In this document: one piece after another, positions 56,184-64,000 of the stretch | Position numbering within the stretch: position 1 is the stretch's first letter | Layout: every line of letters begins with the position of its first letter | Assembly (NCBI GenBank): GCA_963678205.1 | Contig: OY782760.1 | Coordinates: 2,852,001 to 2,916,000, forward strand | Length of the DNA: 64,000 nt | DNA from: G963556115 sp963678205 | GTDB lineage: Bacteria > Planctomycetota > SZUA-567 | Direction of reading: 5' to 3' | Program-made: the position numbers and the translations under genes | Notes under the pieces: generated by a model | The model's input: the letters and a program-made list of their open reading frames with translations, nothing else | What the model was told of the DNA's origin: nothing | Databases searched by the model: none

Positions 56184-56633
56184 ATGGAAATAGTACTTAC
56201 ACCAGAGATGAAGGCACCAAGTTACAACACTTGCTCATCAAAAAAGACATCCAACTCACATACCAATATGCAAGTTGCTAATACTCCAGTGACTGAGAGT
56301 TCAGGACAAAAAGTAAACGGATCAGATATCAGCAATATGCATAATGTTAGAGAATCAATAAATGCTAATTTTTCTGATATAGAACAGAAATGTAAAGAGA
56401 GTCATGAAACTCTAATAAAGAGCATGCTAAACAAAAATATTGAATTTATAATTGATGAAAACAACAGTATCAGTTACGTAGAAATCACAGATGAGGCAAC
56501 AAACGAGTTATTACGCTCAATACCAAGCGAAGCTCTGCGTAATGTACTCGAAAAAATAAATGAACACATTGATGAGATACTAAATACTAATATGGAAGAA
56601 AATAAAGGTCTCTTCCTAGATACAAATAGCTAA
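56184..56633 (+). CDS. flaG: FlaG-family flagellar protein
   Basis: A 149-residue protein. The N-terminal 75 residues are polar and disordered; the C-terminal part has the FlaG pattern MLNKNIEFIIDENNSISYVE then ITDEATNELLRSIPSEALRN and a helical end. FlaG affects filament length and usually sits beside flagellin or fliD. AAGGAGG precedes the start. Confidence 0.85.
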   Translation: MEIVLTPEMKAPSYNTCSSKKTSNSHTNMQVANTPVTESSGQKVNGSDISNMHNVRESINANFSDIEQKCKESHETLIKSMLNKNIEFIIDENNSISYVEITDEATNELLRSIPSEALRNVLEKINEHIDEILNTNMEENKGLFLDTNS

Positions 56634-56668
56634 GCATTCACACCTTCAACCTTCCCCACCCTTAACTC

Positions 56669-56705
56669 CCCCTGATACTGCATAGCCAGTATCAGGGTTT
56701 CATTT
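56669..56705 (+). terminator. Rho-independent terminator after flaG
   Basis: Stem CCCTGATACTG / CAGTATCAGGG with loop CATAGC, followed by TTTCATTTT. Confidence 0.85.
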
Positions 56706-56800
56706 TGAAATTATCTATTCGATTTAAGTTGATAATAGCAAATAAAATCCGTAAAATATAATAAAATTCCTAATTCAGATAAGATAGAGGTTTAAAAAAG

Positions 56801-59518
56801 ATGGCAAACAAGCGCAAAAAGACGGGTAAAGAGCGACGCCAAAAAAAACTTGAAAGATTCAAAAAACAAAAGAGTCAGTATAGCTTTCACACTAATTCAC
56901 AAACTAATTTTTCTGATATGAATCCAGAAGAAGCAGACCTTTTAAAGCAAGGGATGAATGCTCATAGCAATGGTGATCTCTTCAAAGCAGAAGAATGTTA
57001 CAATACAATTCTTGCAAAAAACCCTGTAAACCCTCAAGCACTTCTGCATATTGGAATAATCCACTATAAACGAAATGAATTAGCAGCTGCGGATGAGTTT
57101 ATGACACGTGCATACGAAAACGGTCTACGTGATGAAAGTTATTACATAAACTATGGTCTAGTATGCGAAAAATTAAACAGATATAAAGAAGCAGAAGAAT
57201 GCTACAATAAAGCTATTTCAATCAATCCGAAAATAGCTACAACATATTTTAATAAAGGTCTGCTGCTTTACAAACAATTTAAATTTAAAGAATCAATTGA
57301 ATGCTTTATAAAATCAGATGAACTAGAACCAGATAGCTGGCTTACCGAGTTTCAACTTGGTTGTTCACTCCAAGAATGTAAAAGATATGATGAATCTCTT
57401 GAATATTTATATAAAGCTCATAAAAAGCAACCAGAACATGCACGTACATTATGCGCTATTGGCATGTCATTATTTAGGAAGTATAAATATACTGAAGCAC
57501 GGGACTACGTAGAGAAAGCACTCTCAAAAGAACCACAAAATGACATTTTCATATTCAACTACGCTTTTATACTGAAAGAAAGTGGAGAGAAGCTAAAAGC
57601 AAAAGCCGCTTTTGAAAAAGCTCTTGAAATTAATCCAAATAATATTGAAGCGCTCCTAGGTCTTGGAAGGCTACTGACAGAACTTGGAGATTTCGACTCC
57701 TGTAGGGAGCTTTTCCAAAAAGCAATAGATATCAAGCCAGACTATTATGCTCCATACGCCTCTATGGGTATCAGCTATTATAAGACAAGCACAACTGAGG
57801 CATTAAAATGGTTTAATAAAGCTCTTGAAATAAACCCAAATGCCGATGATGTGTATTCTCTAAAAGGTTACGCCTTAAATATTCTGGGAAATACCGAAGA
57901 AGCTGAAAAATCGCTTAGAAAAGCAATTGAACTAAGAGAAAATCACGCAGAATATCACCAGAATTTAGGTAATGTGCTTATGGTTCAGGCCAAGATACCT
58001 GAAGCACTTGAGCACTGCCAAAAATCAATAGAACTCAATCCAAACAGCAGCTTGGCATTCAGCAATCTACTTCTTTATATGCATTATATTCCACAATCAA
58101 CCAAAGAAGATATCTGGAACCTACATAAAATATACTCAAAATTGTTCGAGCCCAAAGATCTTGAGCTTCGCCCTTACCTTTCAGAGCCGCGAAAAAACAG
58201 AAAAATCCGCATAGGTCTGGTTTCAAGTGATTTCCGCAAGCACTCTGTAGCCTATTTTATTGAGCCACTACTCAACCAAAAAGACACAAGAAACTATGAA
58301 TATTATACTTACGCGAATGTAAAAGTACCTGACATTTTTTCACAAAGAATTGCAAACTTGAGTACAAAATGGCAGAGTATTCTTCAGCTTTCAGACGTAC
58401 AAGCCGCAGAGCTCATACGAAACGACCAAATCGATATACTCATCGATCTGGGTGGACATACTGCTGACAACCGCTTAAAACTATTCTGCTTAAAACCTGC
58501 TCCTATTCAAGTATCCTGGCTTGGTTACCCAGACACAACTGGTTTGAATGCTATTGATTACAGAATAGCTGATGAATACACAGAACCAGAAGGGGCTGAA
58601 AATTTTTCTTCTGAAAAAATCATAAGATTACCTGGAGGTTTCCACTGTTACAGCGCACTTGCAGATTCTCCAGACGTAGTACCTCCACCATCGATAAAAA
58701 ACGGTTATGTTACATTTGGCTCGTTCAATAATTTTGCAAAATGCAGTAATGAGACAATATTCCTCTGGAGCGAAATTATGAAGAATGTACCTAATAGTAA
58801 AATTATATTAAAAGCCCTCAGTCTTGGTGATAAATATGTACAAGAATATGCATATAATATCTTTAAAAATTTTGGTATAGAAAGAGAACGCATCACGATG
58901 CTTGCCCGTACAAGTAGCCTTAAGGAACATTTTGAAAATTATAACAATATTGATATTGCTCTAGACACCTACCCATATAACGGCACAACAACCTCATGTG
59001 AAGCGATGTGGATGGGCGTACCTATCGTATCATTTTTTGGAGTTAACCATGCTTCACGAGTCGGTCTTAGCTTGCTTAGTCATATAGGTCTACAACAACT
59101 CGCGGCAGGATCACCTGAAGAATTTGTCAATAAAGCAGTAGCTCTTGCAAATGAAGAAGAACTAAGGACTGAGCTTAGATCGACAATGCGTCAAAGACTC
59201 AGCAATAGTCCTATACTAAATGCCGAACATTTTGCACGTAAATTTGAGGCGGCTATGAGCGCTATTTGGAATGTATATTGCGAGAATCCAACAGGAAAGC
59301 ATGAGCCAGAAGCCATGAACATTAAAAGCGCTCCTCTTACTGACAACTCTTCACCTAATAATCCTGCTGCAAGAGGATTTATTCTAAATCAACCACTGCA
59401 GCCCCAACCGAATCAGAGTATAAGCTTAAATTTTGGTTTTAATGCTCCTGAAGAAAAAGCAAAAGACCAAAATAACAACACAAAACCATCAGATGAAGGC
59501 CTCAAACTCAATTTTTAG
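56801..59518 (+). CDS. TPR GT41 glycosyltransferase, probable flagellin O-glycosylation (905 aa)
   Basis: It starts with a very basic segment (KRKKTGKERRQKKLERFKK), then about eleven TPR repeats (about 50-430, for example EAEECYNKAISINPKIATTY), then a GT41 domain (about 455-840): IGLVSSDFRKHSVAYFIEPL, DILIDLGGHTADNRL, PIQVSWLGYPDTTGLNAIDY, FGSFNNFAKCS, DIALDTYPYNGTTT, MGVPIVSFFGVNHASRVGLS. The last 60 residues are Asn/Pro/Gln-rich. It is 8 bases ahead of a second GT41 gene and directly downstream of flagellin and flaG, so the flagellin is the likely target. The sugar donor is unknown. Confidence 0.9.
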   Translation: MANKRKKTGKERRQKKLERFKKQKSQYSFHTNSQTNFSDMNPEEADLLKQGMNAHSNGDLFKAEECYNTILAKNPVNPQALLHIGIIHYKRNELAAADEFMTRAYENGLRDESYYINYGLVCEKLNRYKEAEECYNKAISINPKIATTYFNKGLLLYKQFKFKESIECFIKSDELEPDSWLTEFQLGCSLQECKRYDESLEYLYKAHKKQPEHARTLCAIGMSLFRKYKYTEARDYVEKALSKEPQNDIFIFNYAFILKESGEKLKAKAAFEKALEINPNNIEALLGLGRLLTELGDFDSCRELFQKAIDIKPDYYAPYASMGISYYKTSTTEALKWFNKALEINPNADDVYSLKGYALNILGNTEEAEKSLRKAIELRENHAEYHQNLGNVLMVQAKIPEALEHCQKSIELNPNSSLAFSNLLLYMHYIPQSTKEDIWNLHKIYSKLFEPKDLELRPYLSEPRKNRKIRIGLVSSDFRKHSVAYFIEPLLNQKDTRNYEYYTYANVKVPDIFSQRIANLSTKWQSILQLSDVQAAELIRNDQIDILIDLGGHTADNRLKLFCLKPAPIQVSWLGYPDTTGLNAIDYRIADEYTEPEGAENFSSEKIIRLPGGFHCYSALADSPDVVPPPSIKNGYVTFGSFNNFAKCSNETIFLWSEIMKNVPNSKIILKALSLGDKYVQEYAYNIFKNFGIERERITMLARTSSLKEHFENYNNIDIALDTYPYNGTTTSCEAMWMGVPIVSFFGVNHASRVGLSLLSHIGLQQLAAGSPEEFVNKAVALANEEELRTELRSTMRQRLSNSPILNAEHFARKFEAAMSAIWNVYCENPTGKHEPEAMNIKSAPLTDNSSPNNPAARGFILNQPLQPQPNQSISLNFGFNAPEEKAKDQNNNTKPSDEGLKLNF

Positions 59519-59526
59519 GAGAGACT

Positions 59527-61785
59527 ATGAACTCAGAACACAAGCGTTTGTTAGGTACTGCTTTATCAATGCACCAAGTAGGCAATATTAAACAAGCAAT
59601 AGAGCTATACCACCAAGCGCTTAGCATAGATCCAAACCATACTGACACGTTACTCTATATCGCTGTTGCGTACTGTCAGAATAATGAATATAAGACGGCG
59701 AAAGAGTTTTTCGATAAAATAGCCCTTGAAGATGTTGCTACCAACCCAAACTATTTTATAAATTATGGACTTACCCTCAGTGAATTGGGAGAGTTTGAAA
59801 AAGCGATAGAACTACTTAAAAAAGGAACTGAGCTTGACCCGGAAGCGACAGAAGCTTATTTTAATTTAGGCAGATGCTACTACCGAATGCAAATTTATAC
59901 TAAAGCAACTGGAGCTTTTGCCGAAGTACTCAATTTCACCCCTAATGATATCCAAGCGCTATCATACCTAGGGGCAATAAGCATTGAGCTTAATGAACTC
60001 GAACAAGGACTTAGCATTCTTGAAAGAGCTTTTAATCTTGGTGGAGAGTCATCATTTATAAGGTACAGTACCGGTTCAGCATTTGAGAAACAAGGTCATA
60101 TACAAGAAGCAGAGAAACAATACCAAAGAGCTATTTCACTCGACAATAACAATATAAGTGCCCATCTTGGACTTTGCAGAACATACGCTAAACAAGGCGA
60201 ATATATAAAAGCGTCAGAGGAAGTAGAAAATACTAGGCTTCTCTCAAACGGTAGAGTAGAAGATATTCTTGAATGCAGCCTCAGCACTATAGCTCATTTT
60301 CAAAATGATAATAAAGCAGCAGAGTTTCATGCAAAAAAAGCTCTTGAAATAACCCCGGAATCTAAGGAAGCATATGGTCTGCTTGCACTTGCCTGCAGCA
60401 ATACTAACAGACAGCTTGAAGCGGTAGAGTATTTCAATAAAGCAACAAACACAGACAAACCGAACCTAATGCATCTTATTAATATGAGTAAGAATTATAC
60501 TGCAATAGGGATGCCAGAAGAAGCTATCGCAACTGCTCAAAAAGCATTTGAACTCGATATAAATAGCTCAGATGCATTCAGCAGTCTTCTTTTTTATATG
60601 CATTATCCAAGCAGTATTTCCAGCAAAGCAATAACATCTTTACACAAGCAATTTGGGGATATCTTTAGTAATAAAACACCAACTCAAGAAGATCAATCCC
60701 AAGAAACCAAGAATAAAAAACCTAAAATAGGGTTTATCTCTGGAGATTTTTGCGTACATTCTATTCAGTTCTTCTTTGAGCCACTCCTTATAGAAATATC
60801 TCAAGCTTCAGAAATTGAGACTATACTGTTCTCAAATACCCCAAAAAAAGACCAGCTTACTAAGAGATACATCAATTACGCAGATAAATTTATTGATATC
60901 AGGCATCTTTCAAACAATGAAGCTTATGAAATAATTCGGTCTGAAAATATCGACATCATGATAGATCTCTCTGGGCATACGAATAACAACCGTCTTAAAC
61001 TTCTAGCGATGAAGCCAGCAAAAATACAAATGACCTATCTTGGCTATCCAAATACAACCGGGCTTAAAGAGATAGACTATCGTTTAACAGACTTTACAGC
61101 TGACCCTGAAGACAAAGATGATCAATATTCAGAGAAATTACTTAGACTGGATGGCTGTTTCTTAACCTATCTGCCTCCTAAGCATCCTGAAGCAGAAGAA
61201 ACATCAAGAGATCATATTGTATTTGGTTCATTCAACAATATAGCAAAACTAAGTGATGAAACTCTTATCAGCTGGTCTGAAATATTGAAAAAAGTTGAAA
61301 ATAGTATCCTTCAAATTAAAAGTAATGGACTGAATGAGACTGATCTTGATACCATTCTTACTCCTAAATTTGAAACTCTAGGAATTTCTAGAGACCAGAT
61401 AAAATACTCGAGCAGACAGAGCGACTTTTCTAAACACTTAAACTTATATAATGATATTGATATCGCTCTTGATACATTCCCATATAATGGCACAACAACT
61501 AGTTTTGAAGCACTATTGATGGGTCGACCAATTATAACCCGTTTTTCAGACACGCATGTAAGTTCTGTAGGTAAAAGTATTTTGACAGCTCTTAATGAAG
61601 TAGAACTAATTTCAGATTCTAGGGAAGATTACATTAAAAAAGCTGTAGCCCTCGCTAGTAACACAAAAAAATTAAAAGAATATCATAGAGTACTACCAGA
61701 TAAACTATTAAAATCAGAACTTTGCAACAACAAATTATTTTATAAAAAATTTATTGAAGCCTTGATAAAAATACAGATAATATAA
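59527..61785 (+). CDS. TPR GT41 glycosyltransferase, probable flagellin O-glycosylation (752 aa)
   Basis: About ten TPR repeats (about 5-360, for example AIELYHQALSIDPNHTDTLL) then a GT41 domain (about 395-745): IGFISGDFCVHSIQFFFEPL, DIMIDLSGHTNNNRLK, KIQMTYLGYPNTTGLKEIDY, FGSFNNIAKLS, DIALDTFPYNGTTT, MGRPIITRFSDTHVSSVGKS. Where the neighbours have FRKHSVAYF it reads FCVHSIQFF, still keeping the His. AGGAGAG lies before the ATG. It appears to be a diverged paralogue of the gene 8 bases upstream; the pair may modify different sites or act in sequence. Confidence 0.9.
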   Translation: MNSEHKRLLGTALSMHQVGNIKQAIELYHQALSIDPNHTDTLLYIAVAYCQNNEYKTAKEFFDKIALEDVATNPNYFINYGLTLSELGEFEKAIELLKKGTELDPEATEAYFNLGRCYYRMQIYTKATGAFAEVLNFTPNDIQALSYLGAISIELNELEQGLSILERAFNLGGESSFIRYSTGSAFEKQGHIQEAEKQYQRAISLDNNNISAHLGLCRTYAKQGEYIKASEEVENTRLLSNGRVEDILECSLSTIAHFQNDNKAAEFHAKKALEITPESKEAYGLLALACSNTNRQLEAVEYFNKATNTDKPNLMHLINMSKNYTAIGMPEEAIATAQKAFELDINSSDAFSSLLFYMHYPSSISSKAITSLHKQFGDIFSNKTPTQEDQSQETKNKKPKIGFISGDFCVHSIQFFFEPLLIEISQASEIETILFSNTPKKDQLTKRYINYADKFIDIRHLSNNEAYEIIRSENIDIMIDLSGHTNNNRLKLLAMKPAKIQMTYLGYPNTTGLKEIDYRLTDFTADPEDKDDQYSEKLLRLDGCFLTYLPPKHPEAEETSRDHIVFGSFNNIAKLSDETLISWSEILKKVENSILQIKSNGLNETDLDTILTPKFETLGISRDQIKYSSRQSDFSKHLNLYNDIDIALDTFPYNGTTTSFEALLMGRPIITRFSDTHVSSVGKSILTALNEVELISDSREDYIKKAVALASNTKKLKEYHRVLPDKLLKSELCNNKLFYKKFIEALIKIQII

Positions 61786-61823
61786 AAAAATTCACCCATA
61801 TTAATTATTTTGGAGTCAACAAG

Positions 61824-62087
61824 TTGAGCGCACCTGATAACTTTAAGAAATGTAAAGAATGTGGGCATCAGATACTTATGGGATCTGACGATCTTTGCAA
61901 ATACTGTAGAGAGAAAAAGACAAGATCACAGTATTCTGATCTCTTAAAAGCAGAGAACCATATCACCAAAGACAGCAAGTGGTTGAAAGGCTACAGCGCT
62001 TGGACTACAATAATGACAATACCTGTTGTCATACTATTATTAATTATATTCTTTTATGTGCTCTCTCTTATTTCAAAAGAAAGTTAG
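61824..62087 (+). CDS. Small zinc-ribbon membrane protein (87 aa)
   Basis: It starts at a TTG (61824) after TGGAG. Residues 10-30 have two Cys pairs (CKEC and CKYC) that should hold zinc. A single membrane helix follows at about 58-82 (WTTIMTIPVVILLLIIFFYV). The N-terminus probably faces the cytoplasm. Not assigned to a named family. Its end lies 28 bases before nadC. Confidence 0.7.
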   Translation: MSAPDNFKKCKECGHQILMGSDDLCKYCREKKTRSQYSDLLKAENHITKDSKWLKGYSAWTTIMTIPVVILLLIIFFYVLSLISKES

Positions 62088-62115
62088 TACAAACAGACCA
62101 CAAGGAACAAAAATA

Positions 62116-62982
62116 ATGGAAAAGATTGATCCATGGAAACAAATAGATGCCCTTATAGCACTTTCACTTGAAGAAGATGTTGGCTCAGGAGATGCGACAA
62201 CACTGGCTCTTGCGCCAGAATGCGCAACAATTTCAGCTGTATTTACAGCGAGAGAAGATGGTGTACTAGCTGGGGTAGAAGTAACCCAACATCTATTCAA
62301 AGCAATTGATCCCGCAGTAAAGATCACTCCTATTCTTAATGACGGAGATTCTTTCCAAAAAGGAGACAAATTAGCTGCGATCGAAGGTCCTGCACGCTCA
62401 GTTCTCACAGGCGAAAGACTGGCACTAAATATAATGCAGCACATGTGTGGAGTAGCAAGAGAAACCAGTAAGTATGTAAAAGCGATTGAAGGAACAAAAG
62501 CAAAAATTTACGATACACGTAAAACAAAACCCGGGCACAGAGCAATAGAAAAAATGGCTGTAAAACTTGGTGGCGGTGCAAATCACAGACAAGGTTTATA
62601 TGATATGATTCTTATCAAGGATAATCATCTTGCACTAGCGAATATTGCAAGCCCAGCTGAAGCTGTTAAAAAAGCCCGCCAAAGTTCTGATTTAGAAATA
62701 ATGATTGAGGTAGACACTCTTGAACAGTTTGCAAATGTCCTTCCAGAAGAGCCAGAATACGTTCTACTTGATAATATGGATCCAGAGACTCTCAAGAAAG
62801 CTGTAAAAATGGCTGATGATTACGGTGCAACTGGTGGGCGCAGGCCAAAACTTGAAGCTTCAGGAGGCATTAACTTTGATACTGTTACAGCTATTGCCCG
62901 CAGTGGTGTAGAGAGAATATCAGTTGGAGCAATCACTCATAGTGCCCCTGCACTTGACATTGGTCTTGATTACGCAGAATAA
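62116..62982 (+). CDS. nadC: Nicotinate-nucleotide pyrophosphorylase (carboxylating)
   Basis: Makes nicotinate mononucleotide from quinolinate and PRPP in NAD synthesis. I place the start at ATG 62116 (MEKIDPWKQIDALIALSLEE) with AAGGAA upstream, giving 288 residues, the family length; a frame open to 62056 would overlap the upstream gene. Family blocks: EEDVGSGDATTLAL, ERLALNIMQHMCGVA, YDTRKTKPGHRAIEKMAVKL, GGGANHRQGLYDMILIKDNH, IEVDTLEQ, LLDNMDPE, EASGGIN and ISVGAITHSAPALDIGLDY. Confidence 0.97.
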   Translation: MEKIDPWKQIDALIALSLEEDVGSGDATTLALAPECATISAVFTAREDGVLAGVEVTQHLFKAIDPAVKITPILNDGDSFQKGDKLAAIEGPARSVLTGERLALNIMQHMCGVARETSKYVKAIEGTKAKIYDTRKTKPGHRAIEKMAVKLGGGANHRQGLYDMILIKDNHLALANIASPAEAVKKARQSSDLEIMIEVDTLEQFANVLPEEPEYVLLDNMDPETLKKAVKMADDYGATGGRRPKLEASGGINFDTVTAIARSGVERISVGAITHSAPALDIGLDYAE

Positions 62983-63048
62983 AGCCAATAAACCTAATTT
63001 ATTTTTCATATCAAAACGGTAAATTCAGTTTGAATCTACCGTTTATTA

Positions 63049-63759
63049 TTATCTGTTTCTTACAGCCATTATTGTACTTGCAAATGCTACTGCCGCAGTC
63101 TCAATACGGAGAACATTTGGCGATAAGTTTATCTTTCTAACTCCTGCTTTTTCCGCCAATTCAAATTCTTCTGGACTGAATCCACCTTCTGGACCAACGA
63201 GGCAAATACACTTATCAAACTTAAAATCTTTTTCACCAACTAGAGTTAAAATACTCTCACCAGTATAATCCGCCATAATGATATTAGAGGTAATACCGTT
63301 GATATACTCAGCAAATTTTACCGCCGGGAAGAACTCAGGTATCCAGCAGTTTCTTGACTGTTTACAGGCCTCAATTGCCCAGCGAGTATACTTTTCAACA
63401 GGATCATCTCCACCAGCAACGCTTCTATCATATACTATAGGAACAATTTTATCAACCCCTGTTTCAACAAGCTTTTCAATCATATATTGCTGCCTCTTAC
63501 CTTTGGGTATAGCCACCGCCATCTCTATACGTGGTAGATTTTTTTTAACATGTTCAATGTCAGCAATTACTTCTATGTTAATTTTTCTGGATTTAAGCTC
63601 AATAATCTTTACTTTTACAAAGTTGCCTCTACCATCAAATACCTCAAAAAAATCTCCTACCTTCTGCCTCTTTGCACCTGAAATATGTCTAGCTTCTTCA
63701 CTGGAAAAAGTATAATTACCTTTGGTTAGTTCTGGCAAATAGTATCTGGCAAGTCCCAT
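63049..63759 (-). CDS. rsmE: 16S rRNA (uracil1498-N3)-methyltransferase
   Basis: A 236-residue SPOUT-class enzyme that methylates U1498 of 16S rRNA. It shows MARYY-like start (GLARYYLPEL), the PUA-like N-terminal domain to about 70, and the knot sequence: AIPKGKRQQYMIEKLVETGV, ACKQSRNCWIPEF, LVGPEGGFSPEEFELAEKAG, LSPNVLRIETAAVAF. It converges on nadC. Confidence 0.96.
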   Translation of the reverse strand: MGLARYYLPELTKGNYTFSSEEARHISGAKRQKVGDFFEVFDGRGNFVKVKIIELKSRKINIEVIADIEHVKKNLPRIEMAVAIPKGKRQQYMIEKLVETGVDKIVPIVYDRSVAGGDDPVEKYTRWAIEACKQSRNCWIPEFFPAVKFAEYINGITSNIIMADYTGESILTLVGEKDFKFDKCICLVGPEGGFSPEEFELAEKAGVRKINLSPNVLRIETAAVAFASTIMAVRNR

Positions 63760-63783
63760 ATAACCTCACTAAAAATAAACATT

Positions 63784-63818
63784 AAAAAAAGAGCCCCTTG
63801 CAATAATGCGCTAGGGGC
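63784..63818 (-). terminator. Rho-independent terminator of the downstream EF-hand gene
   Basis: On the minus strand: stem GCCCCTAGCGCA / TGCAAGGGGC (imperfect), then TCTTTTTTTAA. Confidence 0.85.
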
Positions 63819-63854
63819 GATATTAATACCATTAATTGATCAATAGCACTAAAA

Positions 63855-64000
63855 TTAAGTATATTGACCGCACTTACATGGGTGTTCTGACCAATACTTT
63901 ACATACTCATTTTCAGTAACAGTACCATTGCCATCTGCATCAATTAAACGCTTTTCTTCAGGAGTACATACCATTTCTTCAGTCTTGATCACACCATCAT
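63855..64000 (-). CDS. C-terminal end of an EF-hand/dockerin-like protein
   Basis: The last 47 codons of a gene that starts outside the window: DGVIKTEEMVCTPEEKRLID then ADGNGTVTENEYVKYWSEHP and a stop after KCGQYT. DADGNGTVTENE is a complete 12-residue EF-hand calcium loop, and a partial one (DDGVIKTEEM) precedes it. Two Cys near the end suggest an exported protein. Full nature not visible. Confidence 0.75.
   Translation of the reverse strand, partial: DGVIKTEEMVCTPEEKRLIDADGNGTVTENEYVKYWSEHPCKCGQYT

Overview
The window is AT-rich bacterial DNA from what looks like a flagellated Gram-negative organism. Evidence for this: lipoprotein and Sec-type signal peptides, a HlyD/FUSC efflux system that normally spans two membranes, flagellin, FlaG, and standard bacterial housekeeping genes (pyrH, frr, hisS, nadC, rsmE, dgt). 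TGA acts as a real stop codon. No rRNA or other decisive marker is present. The mix of genes (FeoAB, ferrosome-like genes, several GT41 glycosyltransferases, a very large flagellin) suggests an anaerobic or microaerobic lineage such as Lentisphaerota/Desulfobacterota-like bacteria, but this taxonomic guess is weak.

Layout. 1-3.8 kb: a GH43 beta-xylosidase cut by the window edge, a long AT-rich spacer and citrate synthase. 4.4-9.5 kb: a TetR regulator, a heterodimeric ABC transporter of the YbtPQ/IrtAB type and a decayed methyltransferase. 9.6-20.6 kb: the main attraction, a minus-strand run of eleven genes: feoA, feoB, an HMA-like small protein, a Met-rich repeat protein with a membrane anchor, a glycine-rich membrane protein, a P1B-type ATPase with an SCA motif in TM4, a multi-FeoA-domain protein, a second P-type ATPase with a broken TGES motif, and three more small membrane proteins. 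This closely matches the idea of a ferrosome (fez) cluster, the iron-storing membrane organelle known from Desulfovibrio magneticus, Rhodopseudomonas palustris, Shewanella putrefaciens and Clostridioides difficile, but it carries extra parts. 21.0-24.5 kb: a divergent second feoA-feoB pair followed by a diguanylate cyclase. Together 4.4-24.5 kb reads as an iron uptake and storage neighbourhood.

24.6-38.6 kb: two integrative elements in tandem at the 3' end of tRNA-Gly(GCC). The left integrase is a pseudogene and ends in a copy of the tRNA 3' half; the right integrase is intact and runs into the antisense of the complete tRNA. Between these two sites lie a DUF900-like lipoprotein hydrolase, an AaeXAB-like efflux operon whose upstream regulator fragment ends at an IS30 insertion, nested IS30 elements, small element genes, a DnaJ-like gene broken by one stop codon, and repeat-rich noncoding DNA.

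38.8-44.7 kb: minus-strand chromosomal genes (hydrolase, metallophosphoesterase, dgt, a decayed membrane protein, a GT41 protein, a HIT protein). 45.0-53.0 kb: leuB-like dehydrogenase, pyrH-frr, a secreted protein, hisS, an EF-hand protein, a GIY-YIG protein, ppnP and an M24 peptidase. 53.1-61.8 kb: a flagellin locus with a sigma-28 promoter, a structured leader, an 844-residue flagellin, flaG, and two GT41 TPR glycosyltransferases that probably glycosylate the flagellin. 61.8-64.0 kb: a small zinc-ribbon membrane protein, nadC, rsmE and the end of an EF-hand protein.
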